Of a stretch of 64,000 nucleotides of DNA, positions 36,942 through 45,115 are shown one piece after another. The DNA comes from Wenyingzhuangia fucanilytica (GTDB lineage: Bacteria > Bacteroidota > Bacteroidia > Flavobacteriales > Flavobacteriaceae), in contig NZ_CP014224.1 of assembly GCF_001697185.1 (NCBI RefSeq), positions 3,146,501 through 3,210,500 on the forward strand. Direction: 5' to 3'. Under the pieces are notes generated by a model. That model saw only the letters and a list, made by a program, of their open reading frames with translations. It made no database searches and had not been told where the DNA came from. Position numbers and translations under genes: made by a program. Numbering within the stretch: the stretch's first letter is position 1; each line of letters opens with the position of its first letter.

Positions 36942-39206
36942 TTATTGATTTTGTGCATCAATTACCGCAACAGCAGTAATATTTACAATTTCTTCTACGC
37001 TTGCTCCTAACTGAACTACATGTGCGGGTTTGTTAAGCCCCATCAACACTGGCCCAATGGATGTTGCATCTGTCAATTCCTTAATCATTTTATAAGAAAT
37101 GTTTGCTGCATCTAAACTAGGAAAAACAAAGGTATTAGTTTCTTTCCCTACTAAATCAGAAAAAGAGAACTGTTTTTCTAACATTTCATGGTTCAATGCA
37201 AAGTCTGCTTGAATAGGTCCATCAACATTTAAATCAGGTCTTGTTTCTTTTAAAATTTCTACAGCTTTTTGAACTTTAGCAACCCCTGGACTTTCTACTC
37301 CACCAAAGTTAGTATAAGAAAGCATTGCAATATGAGGCTCGATAGCAAATATTTTTGCCATACCACTAGCCAACTCTGCAATATTTGCCAAAACTTCCGA
37401 ACTTGGATCTATATTTACAGTTGTATCTGTAAAAATTAATGGCCCTTTGGCAGTAATCATAATGTTTGCCGCTGCAATTCTTGAAGCTGCTGGTCTTTTT
37501 CCAATCGTTTCAAAAATTGGCTTTACTGTAGATGGATAATTTCTAGAATATCCAGATACCATTGCGTCTGCTTCTCCTACATTTACCATCATGGCTGCAA
37601 AATAATTACGAGTAATCATATGCTTTTGAGCATCTAATAAACGAATACCTTTACGTCTTCGTTTTTCCCAATACTTTTCTGCATAAGCATTTACCTTATC
37701 TTTATTTTCTTCGCTCTTAGGATCGATTATTTCAACCTCAGTATCAAAACCTATCTCTTGTTTTAAAGCAGTAATCAACTCTACATTTCCTAATAAAATA
37801 GGTCTTGCAATTCCTTCATCAGATACAATTTGAGCTGCTTTTAACACATTTAAATGTTCTGCCTCTGGGAACACTACACGTTTAGGATCTTTTTGAGAAC
37901 GACTAACCAACATACGCTCAAACTTACTTCCAGACCCTGAACGCTCCATTAACTCATGTACATAAGCATCCCAATCTTTAATCGGTTTTTTAGCCACACC
38001 ACTATCCATAGCTGCTTTAGCAATTGCCGGTGGCAATTCATAAATTAACCTTGGATCAAATGGTTTAGGAATAATATATTCTCTTCCGTATTGTAAATTC
38101 TTTTCTCCGTAAACAATATTTACTTGCTCAGGTACATTTTTCTTAGCCAAATCTGCCAAAGCATGTACTGCTGCCATTTTCATTTCCTCATTAATAGAAG
38201 TAGCTCTAACATCTAAAGCTCCTCTAAAAATAAATGGAAAACCTAGTACATTATTCACCTGGTTAGGGAAATCAGATCGACCTGTACCCATAATTACATC
38301 ATCACGAGTTGCTAGTGCTAAATCGTAATCAATTTCTGGAGTAGGATTTGCCATGGCTAACACAATAGGGTTTGGTGCCATGCTTTTTAACATTTCTGGA
38401 GTTAAAGCTCCTGCCACAGATAAACCGATAAATACATCTGCCCCATTTACTGCATCTTCTAAAGTTGTAAACTCAGTTTCTACAGCAAACTCTTGCTTTT
38501 GCTCATTTAAATCATCACGCTTGGTACTAATTACTCCTTTACTATCACACATTAAGATATTCTCTGGAGAAACTCCTAAAGCTTTGTATAATTTAGTACA
38601 AGAAATAGCTGCAGCTCCTGCACCATTTACTACTATTCTTACTTTAGCAATATCTTTTTCTGTTATTTCAACAGCATTTTTTAATGCAGCCGCAGAAATA
38701 ATAGCAGTACCATGTTGGTCATCATGCATTACAGGAATATCCAACTCTTCTTTTAACCTTCTTTCTATTTCAAAAGCTTCTGGTGCTTTAATATCTTCTA
38801 AGTTAATTCCTCCAAAAGTTGGAGCAATTGCTTTTACTGTTTCAATAAATTTATCAACATCTTCGGTATCTACCTCAATATCAAAAACATCAATATCTGC
38901 AAAGATTTTAAACAATAATCCTTTTCCTTCCATTACAGGCTTTCCTGCTAATGCACCAATATTCCCTAATCCTAAAACCGCAGTACCGTTTGAAATTACG
39001 GCAACTAAATTTCCTTTAGAAGTATATTTGTATGCATCCTCTGGATTTTTTTCAATTGCTAAACACGGAGTTGCTACTCCTGGAGAGTAAGCCAATGCCA
39101 AATCTCTTTGTGTTGCGTATTTTTTTGTAGGTACTACTTTAATTTTACCTGGTTGGGGTTTCTCATGGTAATCTAAAGCTTCTTGTTCTTTTTTAGTATA
39201 ACTCAT
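36942..39206 (-). CDS. maeB: NADP-dependent malic enzyme with phosphotransacetylase-like C-terminal domain
   Basis: Oxidative decarboxylation of malate to pyruvate, producing NADPH. The N-terminal ~420 residues are the malic enzyme (LALAYSPGVATPCLAIE, HDDQHGTAIISAAALKNA, IVVNGAGAAAISCTKLY, LAMANPTPEIDYD); the rest (from ~430) is a phosphate-acetyltransferase-like domain (RVVFPEAEHLNVLKAAQI, IGPVLMGLNKPAHVVQLGAS) that is usually regulatory. Start taken at ATG 39206; an in-frame TTG two codons earlier is possible. 754 residues, normal. Followed by ruvA after 3 bp. Confidence 0.96.
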   Translation of the reverse strand: MSYTKKEQEALDYHEKPQPGKIKVVPTKKYATQRDLALAYSPGVATPCLAIEKNPEDAYKYTSKGNLVAVISNGTAVLGLGNIGALAGKPVMEGKGLLFKIFADIDVFDIEVDTEDVDKFIETVKAIAPTFGGINLEDIKAPEAFEIERRLKEELDIPVMHDDQHGTAIISAAALKNAVEITEKDIAKVRIVVNGAGAAAISCTKLYKALGVSPENILMCDSKGVISTKRDDLNEQKQEFAVETEFTTLEDAVNGADVFIGLSVAGALTPEMLKSMAPNPIVLAMANPTPEIDYDLALATRDDVIMGTGRSDFPNQVNNVLGFPFIFRGALDVRATSINEEMKMAAVHALADLAKKNVPEQVNIVYGEKNLQYGREYIIPKPFDPRLIYELPPAIAKAAMDSGVAKKPIKDWDAYVHELMERSGSGSKFERMLVSRSQKDPKRVVFPEAEHLNVLKAAQIVSDEGIARPILLGNVELITALKQEIGFDTEVEIIDPKSEENKDKVNAYAEKYWEKRRRKGIRLLDAQKHMITRNYFAAMMVNVGEADAMVSGYSRNYPSTVKPIFETIGKRPAASRIAAANIMITAKGPLIFTDTTVNIDPSSEVLANIAELASGMAKIFAIEPHIAMLSYTNFGGVESPGVAKVQKAVEILKETRPDLNVDGPIQADFALNHEMLEKQFSFSDLVGKETNTFVFPSLDAANISYKMIKELTDATSIGPVLMGLNKPAHVVQLGASVEEIVNITAVAVIDAQNQ

Positions 39207-39225
39207 ATTCAATAATTAGTTGAGA

Positions 39226-39233
39226 CAAATATA
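39226..39233 (-). promoter_or_regulatory. -7 promoter box for maeB
   Basis: Minus strand reads TATATTTG, a perfect TAnnTTTG match 19 bp upstream of the maeB ATG. No clear -33 TTG. The rest of the 170-bp gap up to 39384 shows no gene. Confidence 0.42.
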
Positions 39234-39384
39234 CTATTTGTTTTCAGAAGCCCCTCTTATTGTAAAATTTTTGACTTTAATCTAAATTGATTAGCACTCC
39301 CGATGAATTTTATACAGAATATGAATCATTTTTGATAAATCGCTGAAAATTTTCTAATGGAAAAAGTTGTTTTCTCCTTAAACT

Positions 39385-39795
39385 TTACTTTTGATCAATA
39401 GTTACCAATTGTTTGAAAGAGGAAAAGAAAAACAACATTAAATAAGACTGATACACAACCCAAAAAAAGACATTTTTTAAATTAATCTGAAAAGTTTGAT
39501 ATTCTTCTTTGGCAAAAATATTCCCGCTATTGCTTTTCCAAATCGAAAAACCCATATATAATAGAGATAGCATTCCTACACCTCCGAAAAGAATAACAGA
39601 AATTTTTTGTGCCATTTTTAACTTGGTTTTAAAAGCATTTGAAAAATACTGAACACTTAAATAATAAAATCCAAACAACGGAAAAAACCAAACAGCACTT
39701 GGCATTAAACAAATAGTTTCCAACACCTTAAATTCTGATAAAAACAAAACTGTAAACAAGGCCAATAAAACTGCTATGATATTATTTTTTTTCAT
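39385..39795 (-). CDS. Small integral membrane protein, unknown function
   Basis: A 136-residue protein with probably four hydrophobic segments (residues ~7-25, 31-50, 65-85 and 107-125) and a short basic loop (FKTKLKMAQK). I recognise no family. The ATG overlaps the 3' end of waaA by 14 bp, so it is probably translated with waaA. Coding is supported by the position and codon use rather than by homology. Confidence 0.6.
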   Translation of the reverse strand: MKKNNIIAVLLALFTVLFLSEFKVLETICLMPSAVWFFPLFGFYYLSVQYFSNAFKTKLKMAQKISVILFGGVGMLSLLYMGFSIWKSNSGNIFAKEEYQTFQINLKNVFFWVVYQSYLMLFFFSSFKQLVTIDQK

Positions 39796-41038
39796 CTGAT
39801 AGAATAACTTTAACAGTTTGCATTATTTTTTGTGTAGCTCCTAAATTTTGCGTGACATATTCTTTAGTGATTCTAGATTTTTCTAATCTAACTTCAGGGT
39901 TTTGATACATCATTTTTAAAAACTCAGATAAATCATTTCCATTATTTACGCTTAGGCAACCTTTTAAAGAAACCAAATCTTTAACTTCTTTAAACTTTTT
40001 AAAATTAGGCCCTATCACAATTGGCAATCCATAAGTAGCTGCCTCTAAAGTATTGTGTACCCCACTTTTGGTATAACCCCCTCCAATATAAGCAACCTCG
40101 GCATAGGCATAAATTTTAGACAAAATCCCAATAGTATCAATAATCATTACTTGATAATCACCCAAGTCTTCTCCTTCCTTTTCTGTAAATAGAATTGTTT
40201 TTTTATCTAAGCTCTTCTTTAATCTATCAATCCCTTCTTGTTTAATGTTATGCGGAGCAATAATAAATTTTTCATCATCCGTAGCAACAGTGTTAATATA
40301 AGCAACTAATTGTTCCTCATCTTCTAGCCAAGTACTCCCAGCAACCAACACATAAGCATCCTTTTTAAAATTACCAACAAAAGATAATTTTTCGTTTGCT
40401 TCTACTAATTTTTGAACCCTATCAAAACGTGTATCACCAGCAATTTTTACCTCATCAATTCCAATCGTCTTTAATAGTTTTTTAGACATTTTATCTTGAA
40501 CAAAAAAAGAACTAAATCCCTTTAAAGATTTACGCATCCAAGCTCCATAAAACTTAAAAAATATTTGGTTCTCTCTAAAAATTCCAGAAATCAATAATGT
40601 TGGAATATTATTCTTTTTTAATTCAATTAAATAATTTGGCCAAATTTCATATTTAATAAAAATAGCCATTGATGGATTTATGGTTTGCACAAATTGTTTG
40701 GCATTAGCAATCGTATCTAATGGCAAATAACAAACTGCATCTGCCAATTCATAATTTTTTCTAACCTCATACCCAGAAGGAGAAAAAAAACTCACTACAA
40801 TTTGATGATTAGGAAATTCTTTTTTTATCTCCTCTATCACTGGTCTACCCTGCTCAAACTCCCCCAAGGAAGCAGCATGAATCCACACTGTTTTTTTTGA
40901 TGGATTGATTTTATTTTTTAAATCCTGAAATACCTTTTGTCTACCTACGACAAATAAGTTGATTTTAGCACTAAAATGAGCTATTAAATTAAGAACAGCA
41001 ACCGCTAAATGAACAAGTATATTATATAAAAATCGCAT
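39782..41038 (-). CDS. waaA: 3-deoxy-D-manno-octulosonic acid (Kdo) transferase
   Basis: Transfers Kdo to lipid A precursor at the inner membrane. An N-terminal hydrophobic anchor (1-20), then WIHAASLGEFEQGRPVIEE with the catalytic acidic residue (Glu60/62 region), FIKYEIWPNYLIELKKNNIPTLLISG, LVAGSTWLEDEEQL, FIIAPHN and the GT30 C-terminal motif YIGGGYTKSGVHNTLEAATYGLPIVIGPN. Length 418 is normal. Divergent from the DUF3108 gene. Confidence 0.95.
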   Translation of the reverse strand: MRFLYNILVHLAVAVLNLIAHFSAKINLFVVGRQKVFQDLKNKINPSKKTVWIHAASLGEFEQGRPVIEEIKKEFPNHQIVVSFFSPSGYEVRKNYELADAVCYLPLDTIANAKQFVQTINPSMAIFIKYEIWPNYLIELKKNNIPTLLISGIFRENQIFFKFYGAWMRKSLKGFSSFFVQDKMSKKLLKTIGIDEVKIAGDTRFDRVQKLVEANEKLSFVGNFKKDAYVLVAGSTWLEDEEQLVAYINTVATDDEKFIIAPHNIKQEGIDRLKKSLDKKTILFTEKEGEDLGDYQVMIIDTIGILSKIYAYAEVAYIGGGYTKSGVHNTLEAATYGLPIVIGPNFKKFKEVKDLVSLKGCLSVNNGNDLSEFLKMMYQNPEVRLEKSRITKEYVTQNLGATQKIMQTVKVILSDEKK

Positions 41039-41141
41039 AAGGCAAAGCTAAAAAAATACAAGCGTGATTGTCTCTGTTCTGTTTTATTTTTTTAATTTGG
41101 AATAAGGTTTGATTTACCTTTAAAATAAATCACTACTGAAT

Positions 41142-41909
41142 ATGAAAAATTTTATATACCTACTTATATTTTTAGTTAACGTATTAACCAAGGCCAATGC
41201 CCAAACAAACAACACCTATAAACACGGTGAATGGATTCAGTTTAGGGTACATTACGGAATTATTAATGCTGGTTATGCAACTATGGAGATGGAAGAAAAA
41301 ACCATCAACAATCAAAAACTAGAGCACGTTATTGGAAAAGGATGGAGTACAGGAATGCTAAGCTGGGTGTTTCCTGTTGAAGACAGATATGAATCTTTTA
41401 TAAATCCAAAAACAGGTTTCCCTGTAAGAGCTATTAGAAAAGTTAAAGAAGGAAAACACACCAAAAATGTAGAGTTGTTTTTTGAAAAAGATAGCGTATT
41501 AACTGTTGACCACAAAAGAAACGAAAAAGAAAAAGCAGCTGCAAAAAATGTTCAAGATATGATTGCTGCATTTTATTATTTAAGAAATAATGTTTCTGAT
41601 TCGCTAAAAATTGCAGAATCTGTTGAAATTGATATGTTTTTTGATGGAAAAAAATTCCCTTTTAAACTTGTAAAATTAGGAGAGGAAACCATTAAAACTA
41701 AATTTGGAAAAATAAAATGTATTAAGTTTAGACCCTTAGTACAATCGGGTAGAGTTTTTAAAGCAAAAGAAAGCTTAACACTTTGGATTACTGCTGATAA
41801 GAACAAAATACCTGTTAGAATTCAGGCCGACTTAGCTGTAGGTGCTTTAAAAGCGGATATTGACGAATACAAAGGTCTTTCTCATCCCCTTAATATTATT
41901 ATAGATTGA
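41142..41909 (+). CDS. DUF3108 domain protein, secreted
   Basis: A 255-residue periplasmic or outer-membrane-associated protein with a signal peptide (ending TKANAQ). The DUF3108 pattern is visible: FRVHYGIINAGYATMEME, YESFINPKTGFPVRAIRKVKEG, MIAAFYYLRN and the C-terminal ITADKNKIPVRIQADLAVGALKADIDEY. Function unknown. It is followed 22 bp later by the M23 peptidase gene, which may have its own promoter overlapping the gap. Confidence 0.88.
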   Translation: MKNFIYLLIFLVNVLTKANAQTNNTYKHGEWIQFRVHYGIINAGYATMEMEEKTINNQKLEHVIGKGWSTGMLSWVFPVEDRYESFINPKTGFPVRAIRKVKEGKHTKNVELFFEKDSVLTVDHKRNEKEKAAAKNVQDMIAAFYYLRNNVSDSLKIAESVEIDMFFDGKKFPFKLVKLGEETIKTKFGKIKCIKFRPLVQSGRVFKAKESLTLWITADKNKIPVRIQADLAVGALKADIDEYKGLSHPLNIIID

Positions 41910-41931
41910 TAAAAAATTGTACTTTTGCTCG

Positions 41932-43185
41932 GTGAAAATAAACCCTAGGATATTGAAAAAAATCACCACACTTGTCATATCACTCTTAACCTTAATTTCT
42001 TGCAGCGATAACAACTCTAAATCCAAAGAAAAAAAAGAAACAACCCCTATAAAAGAGGTGATTAAAGTTTCTAAAAAACTATTTGGTTATGATTTAGACA
42101 CCTTTAAAGTTGTAGAGAATAAAATTAAAAAAGGGGAAACGTTTGGAACTATTCTAGACCAACATCATGTTTGGACTCCTAAGATTTATGAAATAGCCAA
42201 TACGGTAAAACCAGAATTTGATGTTCGTAGATTAAGAGCCGGAAAAAACTACACCATTCTAGCAGCTAAAGATTCTACTGAACAAGCCCAAATTTTTATC
42301 TATCAACACGACTTAATTAATTATTCTATTGTTGATTTTAGAGATTCTATTTACATCAAAAATGTTAAAAAGAAAGTAACGGTTAAAATTGAAGAAGCAG
42401 CCGGAATTATTACCAGTTCTTTATCACAATCTTTAGACGAAAAACACGTTAGTCCTGTTGTTGCTAACGACCTTTCGGATATTTACGCATGGACTATTGA
42501 CTTTTTTAGACTACAAAAAAACGATAGATTTAAAGTTTTATACGAACAAAAATACATTAACGACACCATTCCTGCTGGAATTGGAAAAATTAAAGCGGCT
42601 TATTTTGAACATGTTGGTAAACCTTTTTACGCCTTTAATTACGTTCCTGATTCTATTACTGGAATTCAAGAATATTTTGATGAAAAAACCAATAATTTAA
42701 GACGTGCATTTTTAAAAGCCCCTCTAAAATTTAGTAGAATTTCATCTAGATACAATCTAAAAAGATATATTGCTTTTTACGGTAGGGTAAAACCTCACTT
42801 AGGTACTGACTTTGCCGCACCTGTAGGAACTCCAATCTTAAGTACTGCGAATGGTCAAGTAATAGAATCTAAATACAGAGGAGGAAACGGAAATTATGTT
42901 AAAATTAGACACAACGCTACCTATACTACTCAGTACCTACATATGAAAAAACGTAATGTAAAAGTTGGGCAATATGTAAAACAAGGTGATGTTATTGGAA
43001 CAGTAGGTATGACAGGAAATACTTCTGGACCTCATGTATGTTATCGTTTTTGGAAAAATGGAAGACAGGTTGATCCTTTAAAAGAGCAACTTCCGGCAGC
43101 CAAACCTATGAAAAAAGAAATTCAACAAAAATACCTAAGCTTCATCGCTCCTATTAAAAAAGAGTTAGATGCAATTCCCTACTAA
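41932..43185 (+). CDS. M23-family peptidoglycan endopeptidase (lipoprotein)
   Basis: Zinc peptidase of the LytM/M23 family that cuts peptide cross-links in peptidoglycan. A lipobox (LISC) lies near residue 24. A LysM/OapA-like N-terminal region (VVENKIKKGETFGTILDQH) precedes the C-terminal peptidase with HLGTD (His289, Asp293), YLHM (His337) and GPHVCYRFW (His368, Cys370). The last zinc ligand is therefore Cys, not the usual His. The start is uncertain: GTG 41932 or TTG 41953 (which gives MKKITTLVISLL); a TACTTTTG -7 box at 41920-41927 sits just upstream. Confidence 0.9.
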   Translation: MKINPRILKKITTLVISLLTLISCSDNNSKSKEKKETTPIKEVIKVSKKLFGYDLDTFKVVENKIKKGETFGTILDQHHVWTPKIYEIANTVKPEFDVRRLRAGKNYTILAAKDSTEQAQIFIYQHDLINYSIVDFRDSIYIKNVKKKVTVKIEEAAGIITSSLSQSLDEKHVSPVVANDLSDIYAWTIDFFRLQKNDRFKVLYEQKYINDTIPAGIGKIKAAYFEHVGKPFYAFNYVPDSITGIQEYFDEKTNNLRRAFLKAPLKFSRISSRYNLKRYIAFYGRVKPHLGTDFAAPVGTPILSTANGQVIESKYRGGNGNYVKIRHNATYTTQYLHMKKRNVKVGQYVKQGDVIGTVGMTGNTSGPHVCYRFWKNGRQVDPLKEQLPAAKPMKKEIQQKYLSFIAPIKKELDAIPY

Positions 43186-43206
43186 AAAACTAAAATCAAC
43201 AGAATC

Positions 43207-44751
43207 ATGTTAAAGAACATCAATCCAACCGAAACCAATGCTTGGAAAAAGTTAACAGAACATTTTCAAGAAGCTAAAAACTTAGAATTACAACAGTTAT
43301 TTGCTGCTGATAAAAATCGTAGTTCAGACTACCAAGTTTCATTAGGAGATTTAACTCTAAATTATGCTAAAAACAGAATCAATAAAGAAACTTTAAATTT
43401 ATTGGTTGATTTAGCTAAAGAAGCTGAATTAAAAGATGCTATCCAACAATACTTTAACGGAGAAATCATCAACGCTACAGAAGGAAGAGCTGTACTGCAC
43501 ACTGCTTTAAGAAACAATAGTGGTAACGCTGTATATTCTGAAGGAGTAGATGTAATGCCAGAAGTTAATGCTGCCAAAGAAAACATCAAAGCATTTACAG
43601 AAAAAGTAATTTTTGGAAACTGGAAAGGTTACACAGGTAAAGAAATTACAGATATTGTAAATATCGGTATTGGTGGTTCTGACCTAGGTCCTAACATGGT
43701 GGTAGATGGTTTACAATACTATAAAAATCATTTAAACACTCATTTTGTTTCTAATATTGATGGAGATCATGTTTCTGAAGTAATCAAAAAATTAAACCCA
43801 GAAACTACCCTATTTGTAATAGTTTCTAAAACTTTTACTACCCAAGAAACTATTGGAAATGCCATCACTATTAAAGAATGGTTTTTACAAACTGCAAGTG
43901 AAGCTGATGTAGCAAAACACTTTGTTGCAGTTTCAACCAACTTAGAAGCTGTTTCTAATTTTGGAATAGCCCCAGAAAATGTTTTCCCAATGTGGAACTG
44001 GGTTGGAGGACGTTTCTCTTTATGGTCTGCTGTTGGTTTATCTATTGCATTAGCTGTAGGATATGACAATTATGCTGATTTATTAAACGGTGCTTACGAA
44101 ATGGACAACCATTTTAAAACAGCAGAATTTGATGAAAACATACCTGTAATTTTAGCTTTACTAAGCATTTGGTACAATAATTTTTATGATGCTGAAAGTG
44201 AAGCAGTATTACCATATACGCAATATCTTAATACCTTACCAGCGTATTTACAACAAGCTTTTATGGAAAGTAATGGTAAGTCTGTAGATAGAGATGGAAA
44301 TCCTGTAAACTATCAAACAGGGACTATTATTTGGGGTGCTGCAGGAACAAACATGCAACATGCCTTTATGCAATTGGTACATCAAGGAACTAAATTAATC
44401 CCTTGTGATTTTATTGGATTTAACGAATCTCTATACGGTAAAACAGATCATCATAAAAAATTAATGGCAAACTTCTATGGGCAGCAAGATGCTTTGTGCT
44501 TTGGTAAAACAAAAGAGCAAGTATTAGAAACTGTTGCTGAAGACGCTATTGAACTACCTTTTAAAATATTTACAGGGAACAGACCTAGCAACTGTATAAC
44601 TGCAGATAAATTAAGCCCAAACAGCTTAGGAAAAATTATTGCTATGTACGAACATAAGATTTTTGTACAAGGAATTATTTGGAACATTTTTAGTTTTGAC
44701 CAATTTGGAGTAGAACTTGGAAAAGAAATGGCAAATAAGCTTTTAAAATAA
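43207..44751 (+). CDS. pgi: Glucose-6-phosphate isomerase, C-terminally short
   Basis: Interconverts glucose-6-phosphate and fructose-6-phosphate. Signature blocks: [73 protein letters not shown] and [10 protein letters not shown]. Catalytic Lys506 (equivalent to E. coli Lys514) is present. The 514-residue protein ends in ANKLLK, whereas flavobacterial and E. coli enzymes (about 547-549) continue for some 25-30 residues with a SHDSST-type segment. The other two frames downstream do not encode it. Activity is likely but not certain. Confidence 0.94.
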   Translation: MLKNINPTETNAWKKLTEHFQEAKNLELQQLFAADKNRSSDYQVSLGDLTLNYAKNRINKETLNLLVDLAKEAELKDAIQQYFNGEIINATEGRAVLHTALRNNSGNAVYSEGVDVMPEVNAAKENIKAFTEKVIFGNWKGYTGKEITDIVNIGIGGSDLGPNMVVDGLQYYKNHLNTHFVSNIDGDHVSEVIKKLNPETTLFVIVSKTFTTQETIGNAITIKEWFLQTASEADVAKHFVAVSTNLEAVSNFGIAPENVFPMWNWVGGRFSLWSAVGLSIALAVGYDNYADLLNGAYEMDNHFKTAEFDENIPVILALLSIWYNNFYDAESEAVLPYTQYLNTLPAYLQQAFMESNGKSVDRDGNPVNYQTGTIIWGAAGTNMQHAFMQLVHQGTKLIPCDFIGFNESLYGKTDHHKKLMANFYGQQDALCFGKTKEQVLETVAEDAIELPFKIFTGNRPSNCITADKLSPNSLGKIIAMYEHKIFVQGIIWNIFSFDQFGVELGKEMANKLLK

Positions 44752-44771
44752 AAAAGAATATTGTATTTTAT

Positions 44772-44806
44772 AAAAGCCTAACAATCAGTTGTTAGGCTTT
44801 TTTTTT
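44772..44806 (+). terminator. Intrinsic terminator after pgi
   Basis: Perfect 13-bp stem (44772-44784 with 44789-44801), 4-nt loop, followed by T to 44806 (nine T in total). Homology to tonB starts immediately after this T-run. Confidence 0.92.
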
Positions 44807-45055
44807 GGAAAAAACTTTGATATTGGAGTAGCTGAGGATTTAGACTTATACGGGATGCAAAGAATAAATTGTCAATTCATTATTAATTCTAATGGAGATA
44901 TTAGCCCAGATATTCAAACCTCAAGAACACATCCGGAGTTGGCAGAAGAAATTAAAGAAGTGTTTAAAAAACTCCCTAAAATGATTCCTGCTAAGCAAAA
45001 CGGAAAACCTGTTAATTTAATTTACATACTACCTGTTAGGTTTTATGTTGAGTAA
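44807..45055 (+). pseudogene. TonB C-terminal domain remnant (5'-truncated)
   Basis: An open frame of about 82 codons, GKNFDIGVAEDLDLYGMQR to LPVRFYVE, aligns with residues ~162-242 of the intact TonB at 27.8-28.5 kb; by hand I count about 39 identities in 82 positions with one insertion. There is no TM helix, proline linker or credible start: the only upstream start codon is a TTG inside the pgi terminator, and the first ATG is within the domain. It lies between two terminators. Most likely a decaying tonB; expression as a domain fragment is possible but unsupported. Confidence 0.75.
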
Positions 45056-45060
45056 AAACA

Positions 45061-45094
45061 AAAAGCCCTGTTCAGAATTTGAACAGGGCTTTTT
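45061..45094. terminator. Bidirectional terminator between tonB remnant and pyk
   Basis: Perfect 14-bp stem AAAAGCCCTGTTCA (45061-45074) with 45080-45093, 5-nt loop, A-run left and T-run right. It serves the rightward remnant and the leftward pyk gene that ends at 45116. Confidence 0.92.
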
Positions 45095-45115
45095 AAATTT
45101 TATATGTTGTAAAGC

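Noticed and set aside
38353-39090. 245-codon open frame on the plus strand
   Set aside because: It lies fully antisense to maeB, whose motifs are all intact; composition (Ser/Ile/Ala-rich) is that of a complementary-strand shadow.
44700-44751. Loss of the catalytic lysine in the short Pgi
   Set aside because: Lys506 in FGVELGK aligns with E. coli Lys514; the missing segment lies after it.
44752-44800. Frameshift restoring the Pgi tail
   Set aside because: None of the three frames after the stop encodes the SHDSST-type segment.
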